From Streptomyces sp. TSRI0281 (lineage in GTDB: Bacteria; Actinomycetota; Actinomycetes; Streptomycetales; Streptomycetaceae), in NCBI RefSeq assembly GCF_001905125.1, contig NZ_LWLE01000007.1, positions 63,881-127,880 of the forward strand: DNA of 64,000 bases, given 5' to 3'. Below the pieces are notes generated by a model. The model searched no databases. It was not told the origin of the DNA and worked only from the letters and a program-made list of their open reading frames with translations. Both the position numbers and the translations under genes were made by a program. Positions 7,960-15,498 of the stretch are shown here, piece by piece. Each line of letters begins with the position of its first letter. Within the stretch, counting starts at the first letter, position 1.

Positions 7960-9249
7960 CTAAAGCGACCGCAGGCGAACAGCGGACCGCAACTCCTGGA
8001 CGCCGACGGTGCGGGGGTGCCGCTCCGCCAACTCGGCAACGATGTGCCGGATGGCGGGTCGGTCCCGGACTTCCCCCGGACTGGAGCGGTACGCGGACAG
8101 CAACGCCTGGGCGGTCTGCTCAGGACGCTGCCATGCCCACCAGGCCCTCGCCATGTCGGTGCCCAACCGCGCCTTCCGCTCGGCAGTCGGGAACTGCTCG
8201 GGCCGCAGGTCCTTCCCGGCTTCCAGTGCGGCCCCCGCGTCGCCGAGCGCCCAGTGCACGCCGACGGCGTACAGGTCGACGGCGGCCGAGGTGATGGGGA
8301 ACAGGCGCCCGGCCGGGGCACTCGGCGGCAGTCGGCGGGCGGCGCGGCGGGCTTCCTCGGTCATCGCCAAGGCATCCGTGCGGTGGCCGCCGCGGGCGGC
8401 GGTGTAGGCCAGGGTGCACAGCATCTGCGCGTACGCGGACGCCGAAGCGTCGGTGCGCAGGCCCGTAGCCTCCACCCTGGAAGCTGCTGCCGTCATGAGG
8501 CGTTGGGCTTCTTCGGTGCGGTCCTGGTGGCGCAGCACGATCGCCAGCTCACGGGCGGCGGCTGCGGACGCGAGGGGCGAGCCGGACACCTCGGCCCAGG
8601 TGCGGGCGCGGTCCGCGGTGAGCCGGGCCTGATCGTAGGACCCGAGCTTGCTCAGCACCGTGGCAGCCAGGCTGTAGACGGCGGAAAGCCGAGCCTGATC
8701 GAGTTCCCGGCGCGACGACGCGGCAGCGTGCCCATCACCGATGAGGCCGGGCAGCGCGGCGAGCAGACGGCCGTGCGCACCTTTGTCGTACAACTCGCGT
8801 GCGGTGGCCAGCCGGGCGTCCAGCGACCCGCCGCCGGTCGGGTTGGGGGTGTCGGCCAGTGCCTCGTCCAACCCCATCAGCAAGGCGGCCGGTCCGGCGA
8901 CCGCCGTGGCGGCGAGCAGCGTACGGCGGCGCATCAGGTCCTCCTCGGCGTGCGGACTGGCCGTTACTCTAGTGGCCGCCGACACGGTCGGGGCGGGTGG
9001 CGCCAGGGAATGCACCAAGATGTGTCGTGGGACGCCGACTTCGAGCGCGGCGCGGTGCACCAGGACCAAGTCCACCACTCTGTTGCGGCGCTCCAGCCGG
9101 GACACCGTGGCCGGTGAACACCCAAGCCGGTCACCGAGGGCGGCGAGTGTCCAAGCGCGGTGTTCGCGGCCGAGACGAATGAGTGCGCCGGGGCGCCGCT
9201 GCGCGACTAACCCGCGCACCTGGGCACTGTTCCATGGGTCTCCGGGCAC
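7960..9249 (-). CDS. Helix-turn-helix regulator with TPR repeats
   Basis: A 429-residue regulator of the common Streptomyces HTH-TPR type. The N-terminal HTH is at about residues 18-70 (WTLAALGDRLGCSPATVSRLER). A basic patch followed by a hydrophobic stretch (RRRTLLAATAVAGPAALLMG, around 107-126) looks like a twin-arginine-style segment but is internal. Residues about 150-420 form a helical tetratricopeptide-like array (YDQARLTADRARTWAEVSG and similar). I chose GTG 9249 because GGGAGGGGG precedes it; GTG 9270 is seven codons longer. A palindrome lies 68 bases upstream. Regulators of this build modulate antibiotic production and sporulation, but the target is unknown. Confidence 0.75.
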   Translation of the reverse strand: MPGDPWNSAQVRGLVAQRRPGALIRLGREHRAWTLAALGDRLGCSPATVSRLERRNRVVDLVLVHRAALEVGVPRHILVHSLAPPAPTVSAATRVTASPHAEEDLMRRRTLLAATAVAGPAALLMGLDEALADTPNPTGGGSLDARLATARELYDKGAHGRLLAALPGLIGDGHAAASSRRELDQARLSAVYSLAATVLSKLGSYDQARLTADRARTWAEVSGSPLASAAAARELAIVLRHQDRTEEAQRLMTAAASRVEATGLRTDASASAYAQMLCTLAYTAARGGHRTDALAMTEEARRAARRLPPSAPAGRLFPITSAAVDLYAVGVHWALGDAGAALEAGKDLRPEQFPTAERKARLGTDMARAWWAWQRPEQTAQALLSAYRSSPGEVRDRPAIRHIVAELAERHPRTVGVQELRSAVRLRSL

Positions 9250-9316
9250 AGGCCCCCTCCCACGCCGCACGACCGGGCTCTCACCGTACGGGCAGCCGGC
9301 GGAGCCGCACAGAGGG

Positions 9317-9333
9317 TTTGCACGACGTGCAAA
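9317..9333. promoter_or_regulatory. Palindromic operator candidate upstream of the HTH-TPR gene
   Basis: TTTGCACGACGTGCAAA is a perfect palindrome with 8-bp arms around one central base. It sits in the promoter region of the minus-strand HTH-TPR gene, which suggests autoregulation or control by another island regulator. Confidence 0.5.
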
Positions 9334-9547
9334 GACCTTGTGTCACAGGACAGTGGATCACCACAGGTTCGGGCGGTGCGGTGTTCTGGGTGCAGCGCCC
9401 CGGACCGCAGGGCGAGGCCCGGTCGCCAACGTGCCGCCTCATTCAGGCAACCCGCCCGGACGCCCTCAACCGGCGCCCCGCTTCCCCGGCACCGTTACCG
9501 CCGCCGCACTCCTCATATCTCTCCGCTCATGACCGGAGAGGCGGACC

Positions 9548-9835
9548 CTAGGCGGCGAGGCTGTGCCGCTCGCATCTGCCGTCGCCCTCGTCTCGGTCTG
9601 CCTGCTGACGCTCCAGCCCCAGCAACTTCAGCAGGTCAGCCGTCACCACCCGATAGGCGTTACCGAGGCGCAGCACTTTGACCGGGTACTCCCCCTGCTT
9701 GGCGAGTCCATATCCCGTGGACCGTCCGATCATCAACGCTCGGTTCGAGGTGTCGAGGTCGATCACAGCAGGGAGTGCAAGCAGCTCCTCGCCCGTCAGC
9801 CCTCGCACCTCACGAGACGAATTGGATGCCACCAT
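9548..9835 (-). CDS. Excisionase/AlpA-like small helix-turn-helix protein
   Basis: A 95-residue protein with the layout of the HTH_17 excisionase group: LPAVIDLDTSNRALMIGRSTGYGLAKQGEYPVKVLRLGNAYRVVTADLLKLLGL. The helix-turn-helix is followed by the basic wing typical of AlpA/Xis proteins. The ATG at 9835 has GGAGG 5-7 bases upstream; an upstream in-frame ATG at 9886 lacks a ribosome site. It is divergent from the XRE-integrase operon, with a 91-bp gap. The likely role is directionality factor for the integrase or a regulator of the island, inferred from family and location. Confidence 0.75.
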   Translation of the reverse strand: MVASNSSREVRGLTGEELLALPAVIDLDTSNRALMIGRSTGYGLAKQGEYPVKVLRLGNAYRVVTADLLKLLGLERQQADRDEGDGRCERHSLAA

Positions 9836-9897
9836 GGTGCCCTCCGTGAGATATCTAGCGTTGCAGTGACGAATTAGATGTACCACGACATTGCGGC

Positions 9898-9914
9898 AGC
9901 ACCTTTTAGGTGCT
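9898..9914. promoter_or_regulatory. Palindrome just before the XRE-integrase operon
   Basis: AGCACCTTTTAGGTGCT has 7-bp arms and a 3-base centre and ends 12 bases before the ATG of the XRE gene. It probably is the binding site of that regulator or of the excisionase-like protein, set to block transcription of the integrase operon. Confidence 0.5.
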
Positions 9915-9926
9915 TAAAGTGCCACC

Positions 9927-10589
9927 ATGACACCTGATCGATGGTCGACAGCGTTCACCGGTCGGATCGCCCAGCGCGTGCGAGACTCGCGCAAAGCCGC
10001 CGACCTCACCATGGCCGAAGTCGCCCAGGGCTGTGCTGGCCTCGGCCTGTCGGAGTTCACCGAGCACTCCATGAAGAATCTGGAGTCCGGGCGCAAGACG
10101 AGCATCAACGTCGCGGACTTCGTCGTGCTGGCTGCCGTCCTAGGCGTCCCGCCAGTGACTCTCCTCTTCCCGCTCGGGTCCTCGCCCACGGTCGAGGTCC
10201 TCCCGGGCCGCGAGGTGTCCGCCTGGGACGCGGTCGCGTGGTTCACCGGCGAGTCGCCATTGGACGAGCCCGCCCCCGAAGGCTCCGCCCGGGACGTCCT
10301 CGATGTCTTCCGTCAGCACGGTGACCTCGTGGCCGCCGCGATGTCCTCCTACGCCCTGGCCAGGGAAAGGCGACGGGCAGCCAGCACCACCCTGGACCGG
10401 ACCCGCAGAGCCACCCTTCTACAGCGCGCCGAGGGCTACGAGGAGCACGCCTTCGAAGACGCCCAGGAGCTGCGCACGCACCGGGAGCGGATGCGCCGGC
10501 GCGGGCTCGCTCCTCCGTCCCTTCCCGACGGACTCGCCTTTGTCGACCAGCCCGACACACCCGACGACGCAGGAGGGGAGATCGAGTGA
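9927..10589 (+). CDS. XRE-family regulator coupled to the integrase
   Basis: A 220-residue protein with an N-terminal helix-turn-helix (VRDSRKAADLTMAEVAQGC, then EHSMKNLESGRKTSINVADFVVLAAVLGVPP, residues about 15-75). The C-terminal half is charged and helical, with a coiled-coil-like arginine/glutamate stretch around 140-200. No clear Shine-Dalgarno precedes the ATG at 9927. Its stop overlaps the integrase GTG (GTGA), and AGGAGGGGAG inside its 3' end supplies the integrase ribosome site, so the two are coupled. It probably represses or times integrase expression. Confidence 0.8.
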   Translation: MTPDRWSTAFTGRIAQRVRDSRKAADLTMAEVAQGCAGLGLSEFTEHSMKNLESGRKTSINVADFVVLAAVLGVPPVTLLFPLGSSPTVEVLPGREVSAWDAVAWFTGESPLDEPAPEGSARDVLDVFRQHGDLVAAAMSSYALARERRRAASTTLDRTRRATLLQRAEGYEEHAFEDAQELRTHRERMRRRGLAPPSLPDGLAFVDQPDTPDDAGGEIE

Positions 10590-12199
10590 AGAGCGGCACC
10601 GTAACCCGGCGGTGTCGGTGCACTGACCCCGAGACCGGAAAGGACCTCGGAGCGTCGTGTCCGAAACTCCAGTCGCGACGGCATGGGACCTACGGGGTCT
10701 TCCAGGAGCTGGACCCCGCTCAGGACGGCCGTCGGCGACGGTTCCGTCGCGGCGGCTTCGAGACCTCCACCAAGGCCAAGGAGGAGCTGGACAAGGTCCG
10801 TGCCCTCATGGCCATCCCAGAGGAGGACGACGCCTGGGGCAAGACGCAGATCGGCGACCTGCTGGAGAACTGCGTCAAGGAAAAGTCCCCGCTACCGGAC
10901 TACGACGAGACCCGCCGCCGGTTCCAGACCGGGCAGGCGCTGAACTCCAAGGTCACCGTCGGGGAGTGGTTGGACACCTGGCTGGCCGGACGTAAGCGAC
11001 TGCGCAGGGGCGGAACGGCGCGCTACGAGTGCGATATCCGCATCCACCTCAAGCCCCACCTCGGGCACCTTCGCCTCGACAAGCTCCGGGTCCACCACAT
11101 CGACACGATGTTCGACGCCATCAACGAGCGGAACATTGAGATCCAGGAGCAGAATGCTCAGCGGCGGGCGGTCGCCGCCGAGCTGAAAGCGACCCCCAAC
11201 AAGGGGGCCGAGAATCGAGCGCGGCGGAGGTGGCTCCGCGCTCAGCTCGACGCGATGCCGCTGTTCCGCCGGATCACCGGTCTGAACACCCAGCCCCATA
11301 TTCGCGACACGCTCCGGGCTGCGTTGAACGTCGCCATAGCCCAGCAGGTGATGCCCGCCTTCAACCCTGCCGCCCACGTTGAGCTACTGCCGGGAACGAA
11401 GCCGAAGGCGCTGATCTGGACCGACGAGCGCATCGCCCGATGGCAGGAGACCGGCGAGAGGCCCTCTCCGGTCATGGTCTGGACCCCGGAGCAGACCGCC
11501 GAATTCCTCGACTTCGTCGCGGCGGACCGGCTGTACATGCTCTGGCGGCTCATCGCCTTCCGAGGTACCCGCCGAGGGGAAGCCTGCGGTGTCCGCTGGG
11601 AGGACCACTCGGGGAAAGCTCGCTCCCTGTCCATCGCCACCCAGCTCGTCCAAGACGGCTGGGACGTCCACGAGGGTGCCCCCAAGACCGACAGCGGCAT
11701 CCGCCTGATCGCCCTCGACGACGACACCAACGACGGCTTCCTCACCCACAAGGCCAGCCAGCAGCGGGAGCGCGAGGCGTGGGGCGCGGGCTGGCAGGAC
11801 ACCGGGCGCATCTTTACCCAGGAGGACGGCTCCCTTCTCCACCCCGGCAAGGTCAGCGACCTCTTCGAACGCCTCACCGAGGCTGCTGGCCTGCCGCCCA
11901 TCCGTCTCCATGACCTTCGCCACGTCGCCGCAACGCTGATGCTCGCGGCCGGGGTCGATATCAAAGTCGTCTCCGAGACCCTTGGCCACTCCGACACCCG
12001 GATCACGCGGGACACCTACCAGTCCGTCCTCGACGACCTCGCTCGCGACGCCGCCGAGAAGGTCGTGCAGCTCGTACCGCACGCCCGCAAGCCGCTGGCA
12101 GCTGTCCACGACGAGCCGAAGTCGAACACGACTCGTCGGCGGCCGAGGATGGTGCCGCCACGCAAGGATGACGCGACGAAGCAAAAACGTTCCGCCTGA
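10586..12199 (+). CDS. Tyrosine recombinase (site-specific integrase)
   Basis: A 537-residue phage/AICE-type integrase that would recombine element and chromosomal attachment sites. An N-terminal AP2-like arm-binding region (about 30-70) and a SAM-like core-binding domain (about 124-180, GEWLDTWLAG) precede the catalytic domain. Catalytic residues visible are R329 in GTRRGEACGVRW, H442 and R445 in HDLRHVAATL, H468 in LGHSD, and nucleophile Y478 in TRDTYQS. All look intact. The start is GTG 10586 with a strong ribosome site. The tRNA-Thr gene 1.2 kb downstream is the likely target. Confidence 0.92.
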   Translation: MKSGTVTRRCRCTDPETGKDLGASCPKLQSRRHGTYGVFQELDPAQDGRRRRFRRGGFETSTKAKEELDKVRALMAIPEEDDAWGKTQIGDLLENCVKEKSPLPDYDETRRRFQTGQALNSKVTVGEWLDTWLAGRKRLRRGGTARYECDIRIHLKPHLGHLRLDKLRVHHIDTMFDAINERNIEIQEQNAQRRAVAAELKATPNKGAENRARRRWLRAQLDAMPLFRRITGLNTQPHIRDTLRAALNVAIAQQVMPAFNPAAHVELLPGTKPKALIWTDERIARWQETGERPSPVMVWTPEQTAEFLDFVAADRLYMLWRLIAFRGTRRGEACGVRWEDHSGKARSLSIATQLVQDGWDVHEGAPKTDSGIRLIALDDDTNDGFLTHKASQQREREAWGAGWQDTGRIFTQEDGSLLHPGKVSDLFERLTEAAGLPPIRLHDLRHVAATLMLAAGVDIKVVSETLGHSDTRITRDTYQSVLDDLARDAAEKVVQLVPHARKPLAAVHDEPKSNTTRRRPRMVPPRKDDATKQKRSA

Positions 12200-12216
12200 C
12201 GGCAGGCGGGAAGGAG

Positions 12217-12243
12217 CCCCGGTCAGAGGGAAGCTGACCGGGG
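12217..12243 (+). terminator. Hairpin after the integrase gene
   Basis: A 10-bp inverted repeat, CCCCGGTCAG (12217-12226) and CTGACCGGGG (12234-12243), lies 17 bases after the integrase stop and between convergent genes. Confidence 0.6.
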
Positions 12244-12291
12244 TTCCGGCTGTACTGGGACCGATCCTGGTGTCGCCCTGGGCCGCAGGGC

Positions 12292-13128
12292 TCAGATGGG
12301 CGGGCCCACGACCGTCAGCAGCGCTGCGGCGATGGCGATCAGCGCATTGGCCTCGTCCCGGCTGTACGTGAACGTCGATGTGACCGCGTCCGCATGCACC
12401 GATCCGCTGGCCTGATCCTCCACGGCCGTGCGAATCGCCGCCCATCGCTCGTCCTGCCCGCGCCGGCGGGGATCCTTGTTGAGGGGCCAGGTCCACCCGC
12501 TGTGGAGCTTGACCCACTCCAGGGCTCGGCGGGCTTCCAGGATCGCGCCGTCGATGTCGTTGTCGAGGAGCCGACGTTGCGCGGAGCGCAAGTGCTGGGC
12601 GGGTTCGGCGCGGGGGTCGTCCTCCAGCGGGAACGGGACCTGCATCTCGAAGACGACGGAGGGGCCGAGTGCGTTGACCTGGTCGATCCAGCGGCTCTTG
12701 GCGACGCTGAAGTGCAGCACCTCCGTCGTGCTACCGGGGTAGCCGGGGGCCTGGGGAAGCGTGCCGGTGGCCTCCAGCTCCATCCGGAGGTCTCCGTCGC
12801 GCGCCTCGTTTATGGCATGGAGCTGGGCCGAGGTGATGAGGAACTTCAGGACCGGGCGCTCGACGCCGGTCTCGGGGGTGAACGGGAGCATCTCCGTCAC
12901 CCGCCCGACCAGTGTCCGCTCGTACGGGTTCCGGATGGCGTAGAGGTCGGCCTGCAGCGCCAGGAACCTGCCGGCCTTCGAGGCCACTGGAGCCTTCACC
13001 TCCAGACCCATCTGGAGGCAGATCGTTCCCATGCCCCTGAGAAGCTGCACGCTCTCCTCCCGGACTCCGAGGGCGAACTCCCCAGCCTCCGCGTCGAAGC
13101 GCATCACGTTCACGACTGGTTCCTCCAT
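12292..13128 (-). CDS. Orphan cargo protein next to the tRNA-Thr
   Basis: A 278-residue protein I do not recognise. It has no signal peptide; the last 20 residues (EANALIAIAAALLTVVGPP) are hydrophobic and could form one membrane helix or a buried helix. The middle contains FHFSVAKSRWIDQVNALG-like beta/alpha sequence and a helical stretch HLRSAQRRLLDNDIDGAILEARRALEWVKL resembling a helical repeat. It sits between the integrase and the tRNA, a usual cargo slot in mobile elements, and faces the integrase. The ATG at 13128 lacks a strong ribosome site; an in-frame ATG is at 13104. The function, possibly defence, is unknown. Confidence 0.6.
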   Translation of the reverse strand: MEEPVVNVMRFDAEAGEFALGVREESVQLLRGMGTICLQMGLEVKAPVASKAGRFLALQADLYAIRNPYERTLVGRVTEMLPFTPETGVERPVLKFLITSAQLHAINEARDGDLRMELEATGTLPQAPGYPGSTTEVLHFSVAKSRWIDQVNALGPSVVFEMQVPFPLEDDPRAEPAQHLRSAQRRLLDNDIDGAILEARRALEWVKLHSGWTWPLNKDPRRRGQDERWAAIRTAVEDQASGSVHADAVTSTFTYSRDEANALIAIAAALLTVVGPPI

Positions 13129-13397
13129 AGCGATGTCCGGCCTGCCGATTCTCCATCAGCCGCCGCCAGAGGTCGCCCGGTTTATGAAACCCCCCCAAGA
13201 GCGCTCCCGGGCCACGTGCCCTCGGTGAAGCGCGGACGTGCCCCGGCTACCGACCTTTCATCGCCTGTCGGCAACCACCAGCTCGTCCACCGCTCCGCAC
13301 GCTCGCTGCACGCCTGTCCACCGGTTGTCCACCGGGGGCGATCATGGTGCCTCGAAAAGGGTGCCTCACCGTCGTGAATTGATCTTGAAAAACACAA

Positions 13398-13430
13398 AAG
13401 CCCAGGTCAGACACTGTCTGACCTGGGCTT
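13398..13430 (-). terminator. Terminator of the tRNA-Thr gene
   Basis: A perfect 15-bp inverted repeat (13398-13412 and 13416-13430) with a 3-base loop lies 6 bases after the tRNA 3' end. On the minus strand it is followed by a T-rich run (complement of GAAAAACACAAAA), as in a canonical intrinsic terminator. Confidence 0.9.
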
Positions 13431-13436
13431 CCCGTG

Positions 13437-13510
13437 AGCCCCCTGTCGGATTCGAACCGACGACCTACGCATTACAAGTGCGTTGCTCTGGCCAACTGAG
13501 CTAAGGAGGC
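13437..13510 (-). tRNA. tRNA-Thr (anticodon TGT)
   Basis: The minus strand folds as a tRNA: 7-bp acceptor stem from GCCTCCT and AGGGGGC, D arm TAGCTCAGTTGGCCAGAG, anticodon arm CGCACTTGTAATGCG with TGT in the loop, and T arm GTCGGTTCGAATCCGAC. The discriminator is T and CCA is not encoded. Its 3' end faces the integrase side, as expected for an attachment site of an integrative element. Confidence 0.95.
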
Positions 13511-13621
13511 GTGCCGGAGCAGTGTAACCAACCCGGCGTGGTGACCGGACGAGATATTCCCGGCGCCTTGGACTACTGACAGATCCGAAAACGCCAGGTA
13601 GCGTCACATCAGGTTCACTCA

Positions 13622-13637
13622 AGTGGACCAAACCACT
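13622..13637 (+). promoter_or_regulatory. DasR-type (dre-like) site upstream of msiK
   Basis: AGTGGACCAAACCACT, 52 bases before the msiK ATG, matches most of the dre consensus used by the GlcNAc-responsive GntR regulator DasR (ACTGGTCTAGACCAGT-like); the right half is nearly exact. MsiK energises chitobiose and other sugar importers, so such control would make sense. Binding is inferred. Confidence 0.45.
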
Positions 13638-13689
13638 CCCTTACTCGGACCGTCCGGCACGTTCCTGCCGGTGGAGGAGAAGATCCAGC

Positions 13690-14826
13690 ATGGCCAGTGT
13701 CACGTTCGACAAGGCGTCCCGCGTCTACCCCGGCTCCACGAAGCCGGCCGTGGACCAGCTTGAGATCGACATCGCGGACGGTGAGTTCCTCGTCCTCGTC
13801 GGTCCCTCCGGTTGTGGCAAGTCGACCTCCCTGCGCATGCTCGCGGGTCTTGAGGACGTCAACGGCGGTGCGATCCGCATCGGTGACCGCGACGTCACAC
13901 ACCTGCCGCCGAAGGACCGGGACATCGCCATGGTGTTCCAGAACTACGCGCTGTACCCGCACATGTCCGTCGCGGACAACATGGGCTTCGCGCTCAAGAT
14001 CGCCGGTGTGAACAAGACCGACATCCGGGCGAAGGTCGAAGAGGCCGCCAAGATGCTGGACCTCACCGACTACCTGGACCGCAAGCCGAAGGCGCTCTCC
14101 GGTGGTCAGCGTCAGCGTGTCGCGATGGGCCGCGCCATCGTGCGTGAGCCGCAGGTCTTCCTCATGGACGAGCCGCTGTCGAACCTCGACGCCAAGCTCC
14201 GTGTCTCGACCCGTACGCAGATCGCGTCGCTCCAGCGCCGCCTCGGCATCACCACCGTGTACGTCACCCACGACCAGGTCGAGGCCCTCACCATGGGCGA
14301 CCGGGTCGCGGTCCTCAAGGACGGGCTGCTCCAGCAGGTCGACTCGCCGCGCAACATGTACGACCGCCCGGCGAACCTCTTCGTGGCCGGCTTCATCGGC
14401 TCCCCCGCCATGAACCTGATCGAGGTCCCGATCACCGACGGTGGCGTGAAGTTCGGCAACAGCGTCGTCCCGGTCTCCCGTGAGGCGCTCACCGCCGCCG
14501 CGGACCGCGGCGACACGACCGTCACGGTCGGTATCCGCCCCGAGCACTTCGACATCGTCGAGCACGGTGGCGCCGCCGCGAAGACCCTCACCAAGGACTC
14601 CTCGGACGCCCCGGCCGGCCTGGCCGTCTCGGTCAACGTCGTCGAGGAGCTCGGCGCCGACGGCTTCGTCTACGGTGCCGCCCAGGTCGGTGGCGAGCAC
14701 AAGGACCTGGTCGTCCGCGTCGGTGGCCGCGCCGTCCCGGAGAAGGGCACCAAGCTGCACGTCGTCCCGCGCCCGGACGAGCTGCACGTCTTCGCGACCT
14801 CGACCGGTGAGCGCCTCACCGGCTGA
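13690..14826 (+). CDS. msiK: MsiK-type multiple-sugar ABC transporter ATPase
   Basis: A 378-residue ATPase of the MalK/UgpC family that drives several sugar importers from the cytoplasmic face of the membrane. Walker A GPSGCGKST is at about residues 38-46, the Q-loop is in MVFQNYALYPHMS, the signature is LSGGQRQRVAMGRA, Walker B is VFLMDEPLSNLDAKLR, and the switch is YVTHD. The C-terminal 140 residues are the regulatory TOBE-like domain. No permease or binding protein genes are adjacent, as expected for a shared ATPase such as Streptomyces MsiK. GGAGGAGAAG precedes the ATG. Confidence 0.93.
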   Translation: MASVTFDKASRVYPGSTKPAVDQLEIDIADGEFLVLVGPSGCGKSTSLRMLAGLEDVNGGAIRIGDRDVTHLPPKDRDIAMVFQNYALYPHMSVADNMGFALKIAGVNKTDIRAKVEEAAKMLDLTDYLDRKPKALSGGQRQRVAMGRAIVREPQVFLMDEPLSNLDAKLRVSTRTQIASLQRRLGITTVYVTHDQVEALTMGDRVAVLKDGLLQQVDSPRNMYDRPANLFVAGFIGSPAMNLIEVPITDGGVKFGNSVVPVSREALTAAADRGDTTVTVGIRPEHFDIVEHGGAAAKTLTKDSSDAPAGLAVSVNVVEELGADGFVYGAAQVGGEHKDLVVRVGGRAVPEKGTKLHVVPRPDELHVFATSTGERLTG

Positions 14827-14842
14827 TCGCCCCGCCGTACGC

Positions 14843-14875
14843 ACGGCCCCGCATCCTTCGAGGGTGCGGGGCCGT
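14843..14875 (+). terminator. msiK terminator
   Basis: A GC-rich hairpin (14843-14856 pairing with 14862-14875, five-base loop, one G-T pair) begins 17 bases after the msiK stop and is followed by TTG. Confidence 0.85.
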
Positions 14876-15049
14876 TTGCATGGCGCGGCACATGTTTTGC
14901 GTTTCGATCATGGACGTCACCGAATACCGCGCCAGACAGGACATTTCAACCCTTCCCGTCAACCGGTGATTCGAATGACCACGTCGAACCATCCCCCGCG
15001 AGGGTGACGGAATGTCGTCAATTCATCACCGCCCGCTACGCTCGCCTGC

Positions 15050-15463
15050 GTGACCCACACCGCGCGCCGAATCGGCCGAACTCTCGCTCTCGTCCTGCCC
15101 GTCGTCATGGTTCTCTCCGGAACCCTCGCGGTGACCCGCGTTCCCTGGGCGGCGCAGAACAACGAATCCCCGTTGCTGGCCGCCGCATCGGAGACCGTCT
15201 CCAAGCGCGCCAAGCCGCGCGCCGCGCAGGACGTACTGCGCGACAAGCTGCTCGTGGAACTCCAGGAGAAGGACCCTGCGGCGGCCCTCACGGACCTCCA
15301 GCGCGCCGTCGAAGCGCGCCCCTCGCTCGCCCAGCACTGCATGTCGATCGCCAAGGCGCTCGGGAAGGCAGCCGTCGAACAGTACGGCCCGACGCGCGCC
15401 CACCGCTTCTCCCGCCCGGTCTGCGACACCTCGTTCGCGTCCGGCGTCGCACAGTTCAGCTGA
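15050..15463 (+). CDS. Small exported protein of unknown function
   Basis: A 137-residue protein with an N-terminal signal or anchor: basic residues, then LALVLPVVMVLSGTLAVT (about 11-28). The mature part is charged, with two cysteines (QHCMSIAK and RPVCDTSF) that could form a disulphide outside the cell. The start is GTG at 15050. The gene lies between msiK and the nucleotidyltransferase, a position also occupied by a small secreted protein in related genomes as I recall. No enzymatic motif is visible. Confidence 0.75.
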   Translation: MTHTARRIGRTLALVLPVVMVLSGTLAVTRVPWAAQNNESPLLAAASETVSKRAKPRAAQDVLRDKLLVELQEKDPAAALTDLQRAVEARPSLAQHCMSIAKALGKAAVEQYGPTRAHRFSRPVCDTSFASGVAQFS

Positions 15464-15472
15464 GCGGGACAT

Positions 15473-15498
15473 GGCAGGCACCGCATATCGTGCCTGCC
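15473..15498 (+). other. Inverted repeat abutting the nucleotidyltransferase start
   Basis: GGCAGGCAC (15473-15481) and GTGCCTGCC (15490-15498) form a perfect 9-bp stem with an 8-base loop ending at the base before the ATG. It replaces the place where a Shine-Dalgarno would be, so it may terminate the upstream gene, serve as an operator, or mark a leaderless start. Confidence 0.5.

Noticed and set aside
13615..14844. A 409-codon minus-strand frame across msiK
   Set aside because: MsiK carries all ABC ATPase motifs; the opposite frame is a shadow.
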